Positions 24,487-32,777 of a stretch of DNA of 64,000 bases are shown here, piece after piece. Within the stretch, counting starts at the first letter, position 1. Each line of letters starts with the position of its first letter. The DNA is from Woeseiaceae bacterium (GTDB lineage: Bacteria; Pseudomonadota; Gammaproteobacteria; Steroidobacterales; Woeseiaceae): contig JAJFKV010000072.1 in the NCBI GenBank assembly GCA_021773055.1, forward strand, positions 1 to 64,000, written 5' to 3'. The position numbers were made by a program, and so were the translations under genes. The notes below the pieces were generated by a model that was not told the DNA's origin, did not search any database, and saw nothing but the letters and a program-made list of their open reading frames with translations.

Positions 24487-26288
24487 GGTTGTACCTCGTT
24501 ATCTGGCCACACACTGTTGCCGTCCTGATCTTTGCCGGAGCGCTGATACTGGTGCCTGAACTTTCTGCGTAACAAGCCACCCGGATCGTCCGGAACGCGA
24601 CGCAGCCATTGCTCCATCGCCTGTTCCTGTTCCTGCTGTTGCCGTAGCTCGGCAAGCTCCGCTGCTGACATTTGCTGCGGCTGCTCTCCGGACTCCGCTT
24701 CTTCTGCCGCGCGCTGCAATTCTTCCTGCAGAGCGCGCATATCTTCCTCGCTCATCTCTTCATCGCCACTTTCTGATGAGTCGCTTTCCTGCCCTTCGCT
24801 GTCGGTCTGGGCCTCCCCTTCTTCGCCCTGCTGATCCGACTGCTCTTCGGAGTCTGATTGCTCACCATCACCGCCCGGGTTTTCGGTCGACTGCTGATCA
24901 TCGCCCTGATTTTGCTGCTCTTGTTCCTGTTGTTCTTTCAGACTTTCTACAAGCTCGAGGTTGTAAGCCGCATCTTCATTATCTGGATCGATCCCCAGTA
25001 CTTGCTCGTAAGCATCGATCGCGGCATCAAGCTCGCCCTGGTAAGCCCTGGCGTTGCCAAGATTGTAGAGATTTCGAGCGTCGCTGTTTTCCGCAAAAAT
25101 TTCTGCGCTGCCCGCGTAATCGCCCGCTTGATAATCAGCCACCGCTTGCCAATCCTTGTTTCGAAACAGGGCCGCTGCCTCGCTGGCATTACCGGCTTCA
25201 AGTTGTTTTTGTCCCTGCTGATCTTTGTTTAACCAGAGATCGCTCCAGGATGCCGCATGCGCATCTTGAGGCACCGGCACGATGAAAATGATCATCACCA
25301 ATACCCAACCGCGACGAAACGCCAACGCAGCCAGCGGCAGCAACAGCAACAACAGCCACGGGCCCTCTTCTCGCCACCGGTCGGTAGCCAGAGCGTCGTC
25401 ACTTTTGGTAGCACCAGCGCCGGCGATCTCGCCAGATAACAAGACATCCAGATCTCCGTCGTCCGCCGATATTCGTGAGTAACGACCACCACCGACGCCA
25501 GCCAGTGTCCGCAGTCCGCGCTCTTCCAGCCTTGGCACCGCGATTTGACCGCGATTGTCGGTTACGAAGCCACCGCTTACGCGAGGAATCGGTGCGCCTT
25601 CGATGGTGCCGACGCCCAGTATCGACAGCGTATATCCTGCCGCAAGGAGGTCACGTGCAGCGGAACTGGCTGCTGGTGAAGAGCCTCCGTCAGTGATTAG
25701 AAGCACTTCGCCGAAGCCGGCTTTCGCCTGCTCGAGCAACTGCTTTCCTTTGGCGATGGCGACCTCTGGATAACTGCCACGACTCGGCATGATATCCGTG
25801 CCCAGACTGTTGACGAGCGACGCAATCGTGTCGTTGTCGGTGGTCAGAGGAGTAACGGTAAAGGCGTTCGCCGAAAAAACCACCAACGCGGTCTGGCCGC
25901 TCTCACGACGTTCAAGCATGTCGAGGATTTTGAGCTTCGCGCGTAGCAAGCGGCTGGGAGCGACGTCCTGCGCGTCCATGGATCGCGACAGGTCGAGCGC
26001 AACGACAAGCGCCTGCTCAGCCCTGAAAACCGGTTGTTCAATACGTTGCCAGGCCGGACCTGCCAACGCGACCAAAGCGATCATCCCGCCCAGCCCAAGC
26101 AGCCACCAGCGATGGTCGGTACCGCGACCCGGGTCACGCGACAGCACGTAGGGCATAAGCTCGCGGTCGATAACCGCGCCCCAATTGCCGGAACCGAGCT
26201 TGCCGCGCGCGAGCATGACAGCCAGCACGACGAGTAGCGGTATCACGTACAGCCACTCCGGACGCAGCCAATGAAAGTCAGCTGGCAC
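24480..26288 (-). CDS. BatB-BatC fusion: von Willebrand A plus TPR protein
   Basis: A 602-residue protein. Residues 1-80 hold membrane helices, and about 85-265 a VWA domain with the MIDAS motif VALDLSRSMDAQD. Another membrane segment lies near 310-335. TPR repeats follow (about 350-440, including AIDAYEQVLGIDPDNEDAAYN without its last residue), then a very acidic Gln/Glu/Ser-rich tail to about 560. BatB and BatC are separate in some bacteria; here they are fused. It overlaps both neighbours (7 and 11 bases). Confidence 0.85.
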   Translation of the reverse strand: MPADFHWLRPEWLYVIPLLVVLAVMLARGKLGSGNWGAVIDRELMPYVLSRDPGRGTDHRWWLLGLGGMIALVALAGPAWQRIEQPVFRAEQALVVALDLSRSMDAQDVAPSRLLRAKLKILDMLERRESGQTALVVFSANAFTVTPLTTDNDTIASLVNSLGTDIMPSRGSYPEVAIAKGKQLLEQAKAGFGEVLLITDGGSSPAASSAARDLLAAGYTLSILGVGTIEGAPIPRVSGGFVTDNRGQIAVPRLEERGLRTLAGVGGGRYSRISADDGDLDVLLSGEIAGAGATKSDDALATDRWREEGPWLLLLLLPLAALAFRRGWVLVMIIFIVPVPQDAHAASWSDLWLNKDQQGQKQLEAGNASEAAALFRNKDWQAVADYQAGDYAGSAEIFAENSDARNLYNLGNARAYQGELDAAIDAYEQVLGIDPDNEDAAYNLELVESLKEQQEQEQQNQGDDQQSTENPGGDGEQSDSEEQSDQQGEEGEAQTDSEGQESDSSESGDEEMSEEDMRALQEELQRAAEEAESGEQPQQMSAAELAELRQQQEQEQAMEQWLRRVPDDPGGLLRRKFRHQYQRSGKDQDGNSVWPDNEVQPW

Positions 26289-27312
26289 TGAAGTTCACCT
26301 CGCTGGCCCGCTGCCTGGAAACCCTCTTTAGAAGGCCGACCAGACTCATCATCGTAACCAGCAATATCGCCAGCCCCAACGGAAAAAAGTAGTACGACTT
26401 GATGGGCCGAAATCCGGACTCTGGCTCCTCAACGGGCTCGAGTTCATCGACGAGCTTGTAAATATCCTGCAAGCTCGCTGTATCGGTCGCTCTGAAATAG
26501 CGGCCGCCTGTGAGCTGGGCAATCTGGGTCAAGGTTTCTTCGTCGAGATCGGCCGACGGGTTGATGCGCCGGCGGCCACCAATCAGAGATGCGACCTCGA
26601 GTTGCTCCGCACCAATGCCGATCGTATAAATGCGCAGGCCCACTTGCTGCGCGAGTTCGGCGGCTTTTATCGGCTGTACTTCACCGGCAGTATTCGCGCC
26701 GTCCGTCAGCAGCACCAGAACCTGGTCGCCCTCATCTTTCTCCTGCTCATGAATGCGGCGGACAGCCAATGTGATCGCATCACCTATCGCTGTTTTTTCA
26801 CCAGCCAGGCCGATGAACGCTTCCATCAGAAGAACATTGACCGTCTCACGGTCCAGGGTGAGCGGCACCTGTAAATAGGCACGTTCGCCAAACAGGATCA
26901 GTCCGATGCGGTCGCCTTCGCGCCGCTCTATGAAGTCGCTGGCGACCGCCTTGGTCGCGGTCAGGCGGTCAACACGCGTGCCGCCAAGCTCGAAGTCCTT
27001 CTGGTCCATGCTGCCGGACAAATCAACGGCCAGCATCAGATTGCGGCCCGCGACGGGCACATCCAGCTCTTCGCCGATGCGCTCGGGACGCGCGGCAGCA
27101 ACAACGAGCAACAGCCACGCGAGCACTGCCACCCAGAACCGCCATTTCAGGAGTTGTTCCGTTCCGGATCGGTCCTTGAGCGTTGCAAAACTCTCGATAC
27201 TCGGCACCCGCAGCCCGGCCTCGGACAGGCCTTTGGCCTCCGGCAACAGGTAGCGAAAGAGCAGGGGCAATGGCAATGCCAGCAAGGCCCACGGCCAGGC
27301 TAAGGACCACAT
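26278..27312 (-). CDS. batA: BatA-like von Willebrand A protein
   Basis: A 344-residue membrane protein. Two N-terminal helices (about residues 5-20 and 55-75) precede a VWA domain with MIDAS AVDLSGSMDQKDF and the TDGANTAG loop. A C-terminal helix is near 310-330. The VWA domain should face the periplasm. It pairs in family with BatB just downstream, and the shared helix-VWA-helix plan suggests that the two form a complex, which is an inference. It overlaps the DUF4381 gene by one base. Confidence 0.87.
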   Translation of the reverse strand: MWSLAWPWALLALPLPLLFRYLLPEAKGLSEAGLRVPSIESFATLKDRSGTEQLLKWRFWVAVLAWLLLVVAAARPERIGEELDVPVAGRNLMLAVDLSGSMDQKDFELGGTRVDRLTATKAVASDFIERREGDRIGLILFGERAYLQVPLTLDRETVNVLLMEAFIGLAGEKTAIGDAITLAVRRIHEQEKDEGDQVLVLLTDGANTAGEVQPIKAAELAQQVGLRIYTIGIGAEQLEVASLIGGRRRINPSADLDEETLTQIAQLTGGRYFRATDTASLQDIYKLVDELEPVEEPESGFRPIKSYYFFPLGLAILLVTMMSLVGLLKRVSRQRASEVNFSAS

Positions 27313-27803
27313 CAGCGTGCCCTCCCGAGTGGTGTCGAAAGGCGCATTTTTACGGCGGCCAGCAGCGCGTTGATATCAACATCGCTGAAGTCCCCGTTGG
27401 GATCCCGGTAGGGCAATTGCAACAAGCTCTTGCCGCCCTCGGTATGAAAATACGGTACCGGCAAACCCCGATCCAGCCACGCAAGCCAGGACTCGCCGGT
27501 AAGCCCGGCGACCTCATGCCGGGGCGCGTAAGCAAGCATGCCCCGGCGCAACAGCTCGGACACCTGCTGTCCAAGTAACACAGGATTTCGCCTGGCAAGA
27601 TATTCAGATTCGACCGTCTTGAGCTCTCGAATCGCATAGCGACGCGCCGCGTTGAATCGCCATTTTCGCCATGCGCGAAATAACATCCAGCCAAGCCCCG
27701 TCAGCGCCAGCGCGATGATTAGCCACCAGCCGTACGCCAGCGGCCACCAGCCAATCGTTTCAGGCAGGTGTAAATCACGCAACGCAAGCTGGGTTGGATC
27801 CAT
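27312..27803 (-). CDS. DUF4381 membrane protein of the Bat locus
   Basis: A 163-residue protein with one membrane helix (about residues 25-45, WLIIALALTGLGWMLFRAW) and a soluble C-terminal part containing LARRNPVLLGQQVSELLRR and SWLAWLDRG. This is the DUF4381 pattern found between DUF58 and VWA genes in bat loci. One-base overlaps join it to both neighbours. Biochemical role unknown. Confidence 0.85.
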   Translation of the reverse strand: MDPTQLALRDLHLPETIGWWPLAYGWWLIIALALTGLGWMLFRAWRKWRFNAARRYAIRELKTVESEYLARRNPVLLGQQVSELLRRGMLAYAPRHEVAGLTGESWLAWLDRGLPVPYFHTEGGKSLLQLPYRDPNGDFSDVDINALLAAVKMRLSTPLGRAR

Positions 27804-28741
27804 CAGTGACTCCGGCGTCCTAGTGCGGCCTGCAGTGTCGAGACCGGATCATCGTCCGTGGCCATCGGCATCAAATGCACACCGTAACGATGACAAAACT
27901 TCTCCAGTTCCTGCGAGCGTTCTGCAAATTCGTGCTCATAGTCACGTCGTGCGGCAGTGGCATAGGTATCGATCGAGAGCTCATCTTCGGGCGATACGAT
28001 TCGATAACGTCCCGGCGGCGGCAATTTTTTCTCCAGCGGATCGTTCATAAAGACCGCCAAAACTTCATTATGGTGAGCGACGCTGGAAAGATACGACTGC
28101 GCAGCCCGGTTGAACCCAATAAAGTCACTGATCACCACGATCAGGCTGCCGGGCCGCGCAACCCGCCGCAACGCCGACATCGCTTGCACAAAGGGGTCAG
28201 ACCCCTTTTGTGGGCCGCGATTGCTCCAGTCGGGATGCTCTGCGAGTTGATGCACGAAGCGCAACGCTGCACGTCGTCCAAGTCGCGGTTTTAATTCGCG
28301 ATGTGTTGTGTCGCCGAAGATCAGACCGCCAAGGCGATCGCCGCGATGGTGCGCTGCCCACGATATCAGGGCCGCCGCACGACTCGCGTTCACGGACTTG
28401 AAACAGCCGCGCGTCGCGAAATGCATATTGGAGCGCAAGTCTGCGACGACCAGCACCGGTCGTTCGCGTTCTTCCCGGAATAATTTTGTATATGCCGTCG
28501 TACTGCGCGCGGTGACGCGCCAATCAATGCTGCGTGGATCGTCGCCCGGCTGATAAGGGCGCGATTCGTCAAACTCCATGCCGCGGCCGCGAAAATGTGA
28601 AACGTAAGCGCCCGTCTGCAACGACTTAACTCGCAATACATTGAGGGCGATCGCCCGCGCGGGGCCATTCAGACGAATTAACCCAGCCTGGCTAACACTG
28701 ATGGGCGATGCGTCTTCGTGCATGTGCTCCAAACGAGCCAC
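27803..28741 (-). CDS. DUF58 protein of the MoxR/Bat locus
   Basis: A 312-residue protein with the DUF58 signature FDESRPYQPGDDPRSIDWRV (about residues 58-77) and a VWA-like C-terminal half (LVVVISDFIGFNRA has been kept). It has no signal or membrane segment. DUF58 proteins accompany MoxR ATPases in nearly all such operons. A palindromic repeat (28187-28212) lies within its coding sequence and supplies the residues KGSDPF. It overlaps moxR by one base. Confidence 0.88.
   Translation of the reverse strand: MARLEHMHEDASPISVSQAGLIRLNGPARAIALNVLRVKSLQTGAYVSHFRGRGMEFDESRPYQPGDDPRSIDWRVTARSTTAYTKLFREERERPVLVVADLRSNMHFATRGCFKSVNASRAAALISWAAHHRGDRLGGLIFGDTTHRELKPRLGRRAALRFVHQLAEHPDWSNRGPQKGSDPFVQAMSALRRVARPGSLIVVISDFIGFNRAAQSYLSSVAHHNEVLAVFMNDPLEKKLPPPGRYRIVSPEDELSIDTYATAARRDYEHEFAERSQELEKFCHRYGVHLMPMATDDDPVSTLQAALGRRSH
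28187..28212. repeat. Palindromic repeat inside the DUF58 gene
   Basis: CACAAAGGGGTC at 28187-28198, one central A, and GACCCCTTTTGTG at 28200-28212 make the most symmetrical of three related copies. One extra T in the right arm keeps the reading frame open. Read on the minus strand it encodes Gln-Lys-Gly-Ser-Asp-Pro-Phe-Val. It is near-identical in core to 13601-13617 and 46746-46765. Confidence 0.65.
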
Positions 28742-29709
28742 TACGGCACTCCAACGCCATCCAGAACGCCTGCGATGACGGAGTTTGAATCCACGCCATC
28801 CGCTTCGGCCTCAAAACTTAAGACCAGCCTGTGACGCAAAACGTCCGGAGCCACTGCCTGAATGTCTTCGGGCCCCACAAAATCGCGGCCTGAAAGCCAT
28901 GCGTGCGCGCGTGCCGCTCGATCGATACCCATACTGGCACGCGGACTGGCGCCGTAGAGAACCTGCCCTTCAAGGTCAGCATTCACGGCGCCCGGATTAC
29001 GCGTTGCAACTACCACGTTGACGATGTATTCCTCAAGCTCCGGCGCCAGATGCAAGTTCAGAATATCCTGCCGAGCTTCCATGATCGACGCCATCGCCAG
29101 CAATTCCGGCGGCTGGAACATGTCGCGCTCCGCCTGCCTGGCTTCGTCCCGGTTCAAGACCAGGATGCGGCGCTCGTCCTCGATCGTCGGGTAGCCGACT
29201 TCGACATGAAGCAGGAAGCGATCGAGCTGTGCTTCCGGCAACGGATAAGTACCCTCCTGCTCGATGGGATTTTGCGTTGCCATAACCATGAACAGATCGT
29301 CAAGTGGGTAACTCTTGTTACCTACGGAGATTTGTCGCTCTTCCATCGCCTCAAGCAATGCCGACTGCACTTTGGCCGGAGCGCGGTTGATCTCGTCAGC
29401 AAGAATCAGGTTGTGAAACAGTGGGCCCTTGCGAAACTCGAAGGTACCTTCCTGCGGTCTATAGATATCGGTGCCGGTCAAATCCGCTGGCAGCAGGTCG
29501 GGTGTGAACTGCAGGCGATGGAAGTCGCCCTCAATGCTTTCCGCGAGCACTTTAATGGCGCGCGTCTTGGCAAGACCCGGTGCGCCCTCAACAAGAAGGT
29601 GTCCGTCACACAGGAGGGCGATCAACATGCGATTGATCAGGTGCGCCTGACCAATGATCAGCCCACTCGCGTGAGTTTCAAGTTTTTGGAATTGTTCTCT
29701 GACGCTCAT
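28741..29709 (-). CDS. moxR: MoxR-family AAA+ ATPase
   Basis: A 322-residue AAA+ chaperone-like ATPase. Walker A is GAPGLAKTR (about residue 40), Walker B is LILADEINRAPAK with the sensor ATQNPIEQEGTYPLPEAQLD without its final residue, and the arginine-finger region is intact. MoxR proteins help assemble or activate VWA-domain partners, here the BatA and BatBC proteins in the same operon. First gene of a six-gene run with overlaps at each junction. The promoter should lie in 29710-29850. Confidence 0.92.
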   Translation of the reverse strand: MSVREQFQKLETHASGLIIGQAHLINRMLIALLCDGHLLVEGAPGLAKTRAIKVLAESIEGDFHRLQFTPDLLPADLTGTDIYRPQEGTFEFRKGPLFHNLILADEINRAPAKVQSALLEAMEERQISVGNKSYPLDDLFMVMATQNPIEQEGTYPLPEAQLDRFLLHVEVGYPTIEDERRILVLNRDEARQAERDMFQPPELLAMASIMEARQDILNLHLAPELEEYIVNVVVATRNPGAVNADLEGQVLYGASPRASMGIDRAARAHAWLSGRDFVGPEDIQAVAPDVLRHRLVLSFEAEADGVDSNSVIAGVLDGVGVP

Positions 29710-29850
29710 TGATTACTCCGAAGGATGCAGCGGCGTGCCATTCTAGTGAGGATGCGTGGGAAGACCAACCAGTCGCATCATTTTTTCTCAATTTTTCTGA
29801 CTCAGTTAAGTAGTATTGGCCTCAATTCCGACCACAGATCAGCGATTCCA

Positions 29851-30432
29851 TTGCATCAGTCTGAAAAAAAGCCTGTTTCCGCGCAAAAACTGCCCTTGCT
29901 GGGCCTACTCCTGTTCAGCACGTTGGGTGCCAGTGAGCCGGCTGCGGTGGAGCAGCCCGCCCCGCCGACGGCGCATGCTGGTTCCGGCTGCGGCGAAAAC
30001 GGCACCCTGCTTACAGCAACGTTCGGTAGCGTAGAGACCGCCGTTAGCTGGTCAGGTTCACAAATGATTTGCGAAAGCATGCCGCGCCCGAACGGTGAAG
30101 GCGTCCGGCTGCGATTCGCGGGCGACATTGCCGGCGAGAAACTGGCGATAATTATTGCCATTCCCGGTATGCAGGCTGGTGAAGCGGCGGACGAACTGCC
30201 CAGCAATGTCACAGCGACTGTCGAAGGCAGTGGCCGGTTTTTCAGTACACCTGACCTCGACTCCTGCTGGACAGACGTCGCAAGGCAAACCGCTCTGCCG
30301 GGCGCGCAAGACTCCTATGAGGTCTCCGGGACGCTCTATTGCATAACGCCATTGGGCGAAGTCAACGGCGACGCGGCAGTATCCATCCCTGAGCTATCAT
30401 TCATCACTATTGTAGGTTGGAAATCAAAATGA
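29851..30432 (+). CDS. Exported protein of unknown function
   Basis: About 193 residues from TTG 29851. A signal peptide (KLPLLGLLLFSTLGASEPAA) is followed by GSGCGENGTLLTATFG and two further cysteines (SCWTDV and LYCITP), so disulfides are likely. In-frame ATGs at 29725 and 29752 would bring the start almost onto moxR and leave no room for a divergent promoter, so I prefer the TTG. The start is uncertain. The last codons overlap the DUF192 gene by four bases. I recognise no family. Confidence 0.6.
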   Translation: MHQSEKKPVSAQKLPLLGLLLFSTLGASEPAAVEQPAPPTAHAGSGCGENGTLLTATFGSVETAVSWSGSQMICESMPRPNGEGVRLRFAGDIAGEKLAIIIAIPGMQAGEAADELPSNVTATVEGSGRFFSTPDLDSCWTDVARQTALPGAQDSYEVSGTLYCITPLGEVNGDAAVSIPELSFITIVGWKSK

Positions 30433-30926
30433 CACGTACCCTGCCTATTGTCCTTGTCGCCAGCGCAGTGATCACGAGCTTCGCAGCCTGTGGCGCAACC
30501 ACCGAGACAGCCGCCGCCGGAGTCGCGTCGCTGGATGGAGATTTTGAGCGTGGCACGTTGCTGATTGAGTCGGACGATGGCTCTCGCCACGATCTCAATA
30601 TCTACCTCGCAATCGATGGTGGTCAACAACGGCGCGGCCTGATGTTCGTGCGCGAGATGCCAAAGGACACGGGCATGTTATTCGTCTATGAAGAAAGCGA
30701 CATGCGCTCCATGTGGATGAAAAATACCTACATCTCGCTGGACATCGTTTTCGCCCGGGCGGACGGCAGCGTTTCCTCAGTTATTCACAATGCGCAACCC
30801 TTGTCACTGACCCATCAAGCGTCGATCGAGGCGGTGACCTACGTACTGGAATTGAACGCGGGGACAGCGAGACGACTGGGTATTGGTCAAAAGAGCCGCA
30901 TCAGCTGGCAGCCTGTAAATGACTAA
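30429..30926 (+). CDS. DUF192 lipoprotein
   Basis: A 165-residue protein with a lipoprotein signal (SAVITSFAACGATTE) and a DUF192 domain. It has the RRGLMFVREMPKDTGMLFVY stretch and WMKNTYISLDIVF with the conserved Met-x-Asn core. DUF192 proteins are small beta-barrel-like proteins of unknown role, mostly exported. ATG 30429 overlaps the stop of the upstream exported gene (ATGA), so the two are coupled. It ends nine bases before the convergent aminotransferase stop. Confidence 0.85.
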   Translation: MTRTLPIVLVASAVITSFAACGATTETAAAGVASLDGDFERGTLLIESDDGSRHDLNIYLAIDGGQQRRGLMFVREMPKDTGMLFVYEESDMRSMWMKNTYISLDIVFARADGSVSSVIHNAQPLSLTHQASIEAVTYVLELNAGTARRLGIGQKSRISWQPVND

Positions 30927-30935
30927 CGGTGCTGC

Positions 30936-32126
30936 TTATTCGTTTCGAAGTGTGGCGACGATCGAATCAGCAAGGTAGTTGACGTTGTCCGGCGTAATTC
31001 CGGCGACGTTGATGCGACTGGAATTCACCATATAGACGCCGAAGTCTTTCTTTAGCCGCGCGATCTGCTCTACCGTAACGCCCAGGAAGCAAAACATGCC
31101 GGTGGCGCGCGCCAGATGAGAGAAATTATGCTCTGGCGCCTTTTCTGCCAAAGCCTCGGCAAGCAGGACCCGCATGTCGATGAGTCGCTCACGCATTTGT
31201 GCGAGCTCAGTCACCCAGGCGCCGCGCAAGCCTTCGTCATGCAGTATGAGGCTAACGACCGCGGCACCGTGGTCGGGCGGTACAGAGTAAATCGAGCGCA
31301 CGAGGTTGTTGACCTGGCTGCTAACGATGTCACGGGCAGCGGTATCGGCAGCGAGCAGGGACAAGGTTCCAACCCGGTCGCGATAGAGACCGAAATTCTT
31401 GGAGCAGGAAGTCGCGACCATCATTTCCGGGACACGCTCGGCCATGAGACGAACGGCATATGCGTCGCTATCGAGATTCTCTACGAATCCCTGGTAGGCC
31501 ATATCGATAAACGGCACAAGCTCGCGCTCTACCACAACGTCGGCGACTGCCTGCCAGTCATCCACCGAAAGGTCCAGACCCGAGGGGTTGTGGCAACAGG
31601 CATGCAGGAGAACGATGTCCCCGGCAGGGGCCATGCGCAAAGCAGCCAGCATCTCGTCAATCTTGATCACGTGGTTTTCGGTGTCGTAATAGGGATAGGG
31701 TTTCAGAGTCACACCCGCGCCACCCAACAGCGGCACGTGGTTGGCCCAGGTCGGCTCACTGACCCAGACTGATGCGTCGGGCGAAGCTCGGAGGATCATT
31801 CCTGCCGCCACACGCAATGAACCAGAACCACCTGGCGTCTGAATCGTCGCCAGTCGATCTGTAGGTCCAGCATCGCCGAAAACCAGTGCTTGCATCGCCG
31901 AATTGAAATCCGCGGCGCCAGCCGTACCGATGTAGGACTTGCTCATCTGCTGGTCGACCAGCATTTGCTCGGCCCGCTTCACGACGTCGAGTACTGGTGT
32001 ATCGCCTTGTGCCGTTCGATATACACCGACGCCCAGATCGATCTTATTGTCTCGCGGGTCGTTCCTGTATTCGGCAATCAGGCCAAGAATGGCATCTGCC
32101 TGAGCCGCCTGCAGTGATTCAAACAA
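30936..32126 (-). CDS. Aspartate/aromatic aminotransferase
   Basis: A 396-residue class I aminotransferase from TTG 32126, with CGGAG seven bases upstream; earlier codons to 32183 would run into the terminator. The cofactor lysine is in ATSCSKNFGLYRDRVG, substrate-binding Arg is in MVNSSRINVAGI, and GSGSLRVAAGM and HNPSG are as in AspC/TyrB. Whether it prefers aspartate or aromatic amino acids cannot be read off. Length matches the AspC/TyrB group exactly. Confidence 0.88.
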   Translation of the reverse strand: MFESLQAAQADAILGLIAEYRNDPRDNKIDLGVGVYRTAQGDTPVLDVVKRAEQMLVDQQMSKSYIGTAGAADFNSAMQALVFGDAGPTDRLATIQTPGGSGSLRVAAGMILRASPDASVWVSEPTWANHVPLLGGAGVTLKPYPYYDTENHVIKIDEMLAALRMAPAGDIVLLHACCHNPSGLDLSVDDWQAVADVVVERELVPFIDMAYQGFVENLDSDAYAVRLMAERVPEMMVATSCSKNFGLYRDRVGTLSLLAADTAARDIVSSQVNNLVRSIYSVPPDHGAAVVSLILHDEGLRGAWVTELAQMRERLIDMRVLLAEALAEKAPEHNFSHLARATGMFCFLGVTVEQIARLKKDFGVYMVNSSRINVAGITPDNVNYLADSIVATLRNE

Positions 32127-32184
32127 GGTTTTTCTCCGCCCCTTAAAGAGTTTGTGGTGCCTGCTTCCGCGCATTGTACACACA

Positions 32185-32212
32185 AAAACGCCGGCTCAAT
32201 GGCCGGCGTTTT
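32185..32212. terminator. Two-way terminator between the HiPIP and aminotransferase genes
   Basis: AAAACGCCGGC at 32185-32195, a TCAATG loop, and GCCGGCGTTTT at 32202-32212 form a near-perfect hairpin with A-runs on one side and T-runs on the other. On the minus strand it lies 24 bases after the HiPIP stop and is followed by five T. Confidence 0.85.
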
Positions 32213-32235
32213 CGGTTGCGATTGTTACTATTAAA

Positions 32236-32559
32236 TCAGGCTTTTGGTGCCCAGACGGAACACCAGCCAGCAGCCGCTACAGCCTTGCCCGGGAAGATCT
32301 GGCAAGGTCGCCATGCATCGCCATCAGCACCCTGGACCAACGCGCAGTTGGCGCAACTTTGGTCTGCCGCAGGATTCCCGCGCGACGCCGCGTCGACGGT
32401 TGAAGCATCTTCGGTGTATTTCATGGCCTGTGCCATAGGATCGTCCGCCGCGAAGTGTGGCAAGTCTGCGGCACGTGCCTCTCGGCCGGTTTGTACGAGG
32501 TAACCGGCAGCCGCTACGGCTGACAATTGAATGAATTTACGACGTGGGATTGTGCTCAA
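32236..32559 (-). CDS. High-potential iron-sulfur protein (HiPIP), Tat-exported
   Basis: A 107-residue protein from TTG 32559, which has AGGAG six bases upstream. A twin-arginine signal (IPRRKFIQLSAVAAAGY) precedes a mature protein with the [4Fe-4S] pattern C-x2-C-x13-C-x13-C (CANC, then C in RPCQ and GWC). HiPIPs are periplasmic one-electron carriers to photosynthetic or respiratory terminal enzymes. The export of a folded iron-sulfur protein by Tat is expected. It is a single-gene transcript, set off by the terminator at 32185. Confidence 0.92.
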   Translation of the reverse strand: MSTIPRRKFIQLSAVAAAGYLVQTGREARAADLPHFAADDPMAQAMKYTEDASTVDAASRGNPAADQSCANCALVQGADGDAWRPCQIFPGKAVAAAGWCSVWAPKA

Positions 32560-32777
32560 AGGAATCTCCTTAAAATTCTTGTCAAGACGTCCCGGGTCCA
32601 ATCCCGGCGACAGATAGTTTAATGCATATCGGCGCGCATTCTAACCAAGTTTTCTGAACGCCAGCACAACATGATCTGCGGCGGAATTGAAGAGTTTTTG
32701 AGAACGATTCTTATTGCGGCCTGTAGGCCCCGCCACTGGGATATACTGCGTGGCCCAGATACCGATTCAAAGCCCCG

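Noticed and set aside
28903..29712. Plus-strand ORF of 269 codons opposite moxR
   Set aside because: It is the antisense shadow of the MoxR ATPase, with odd residue use and no domain.
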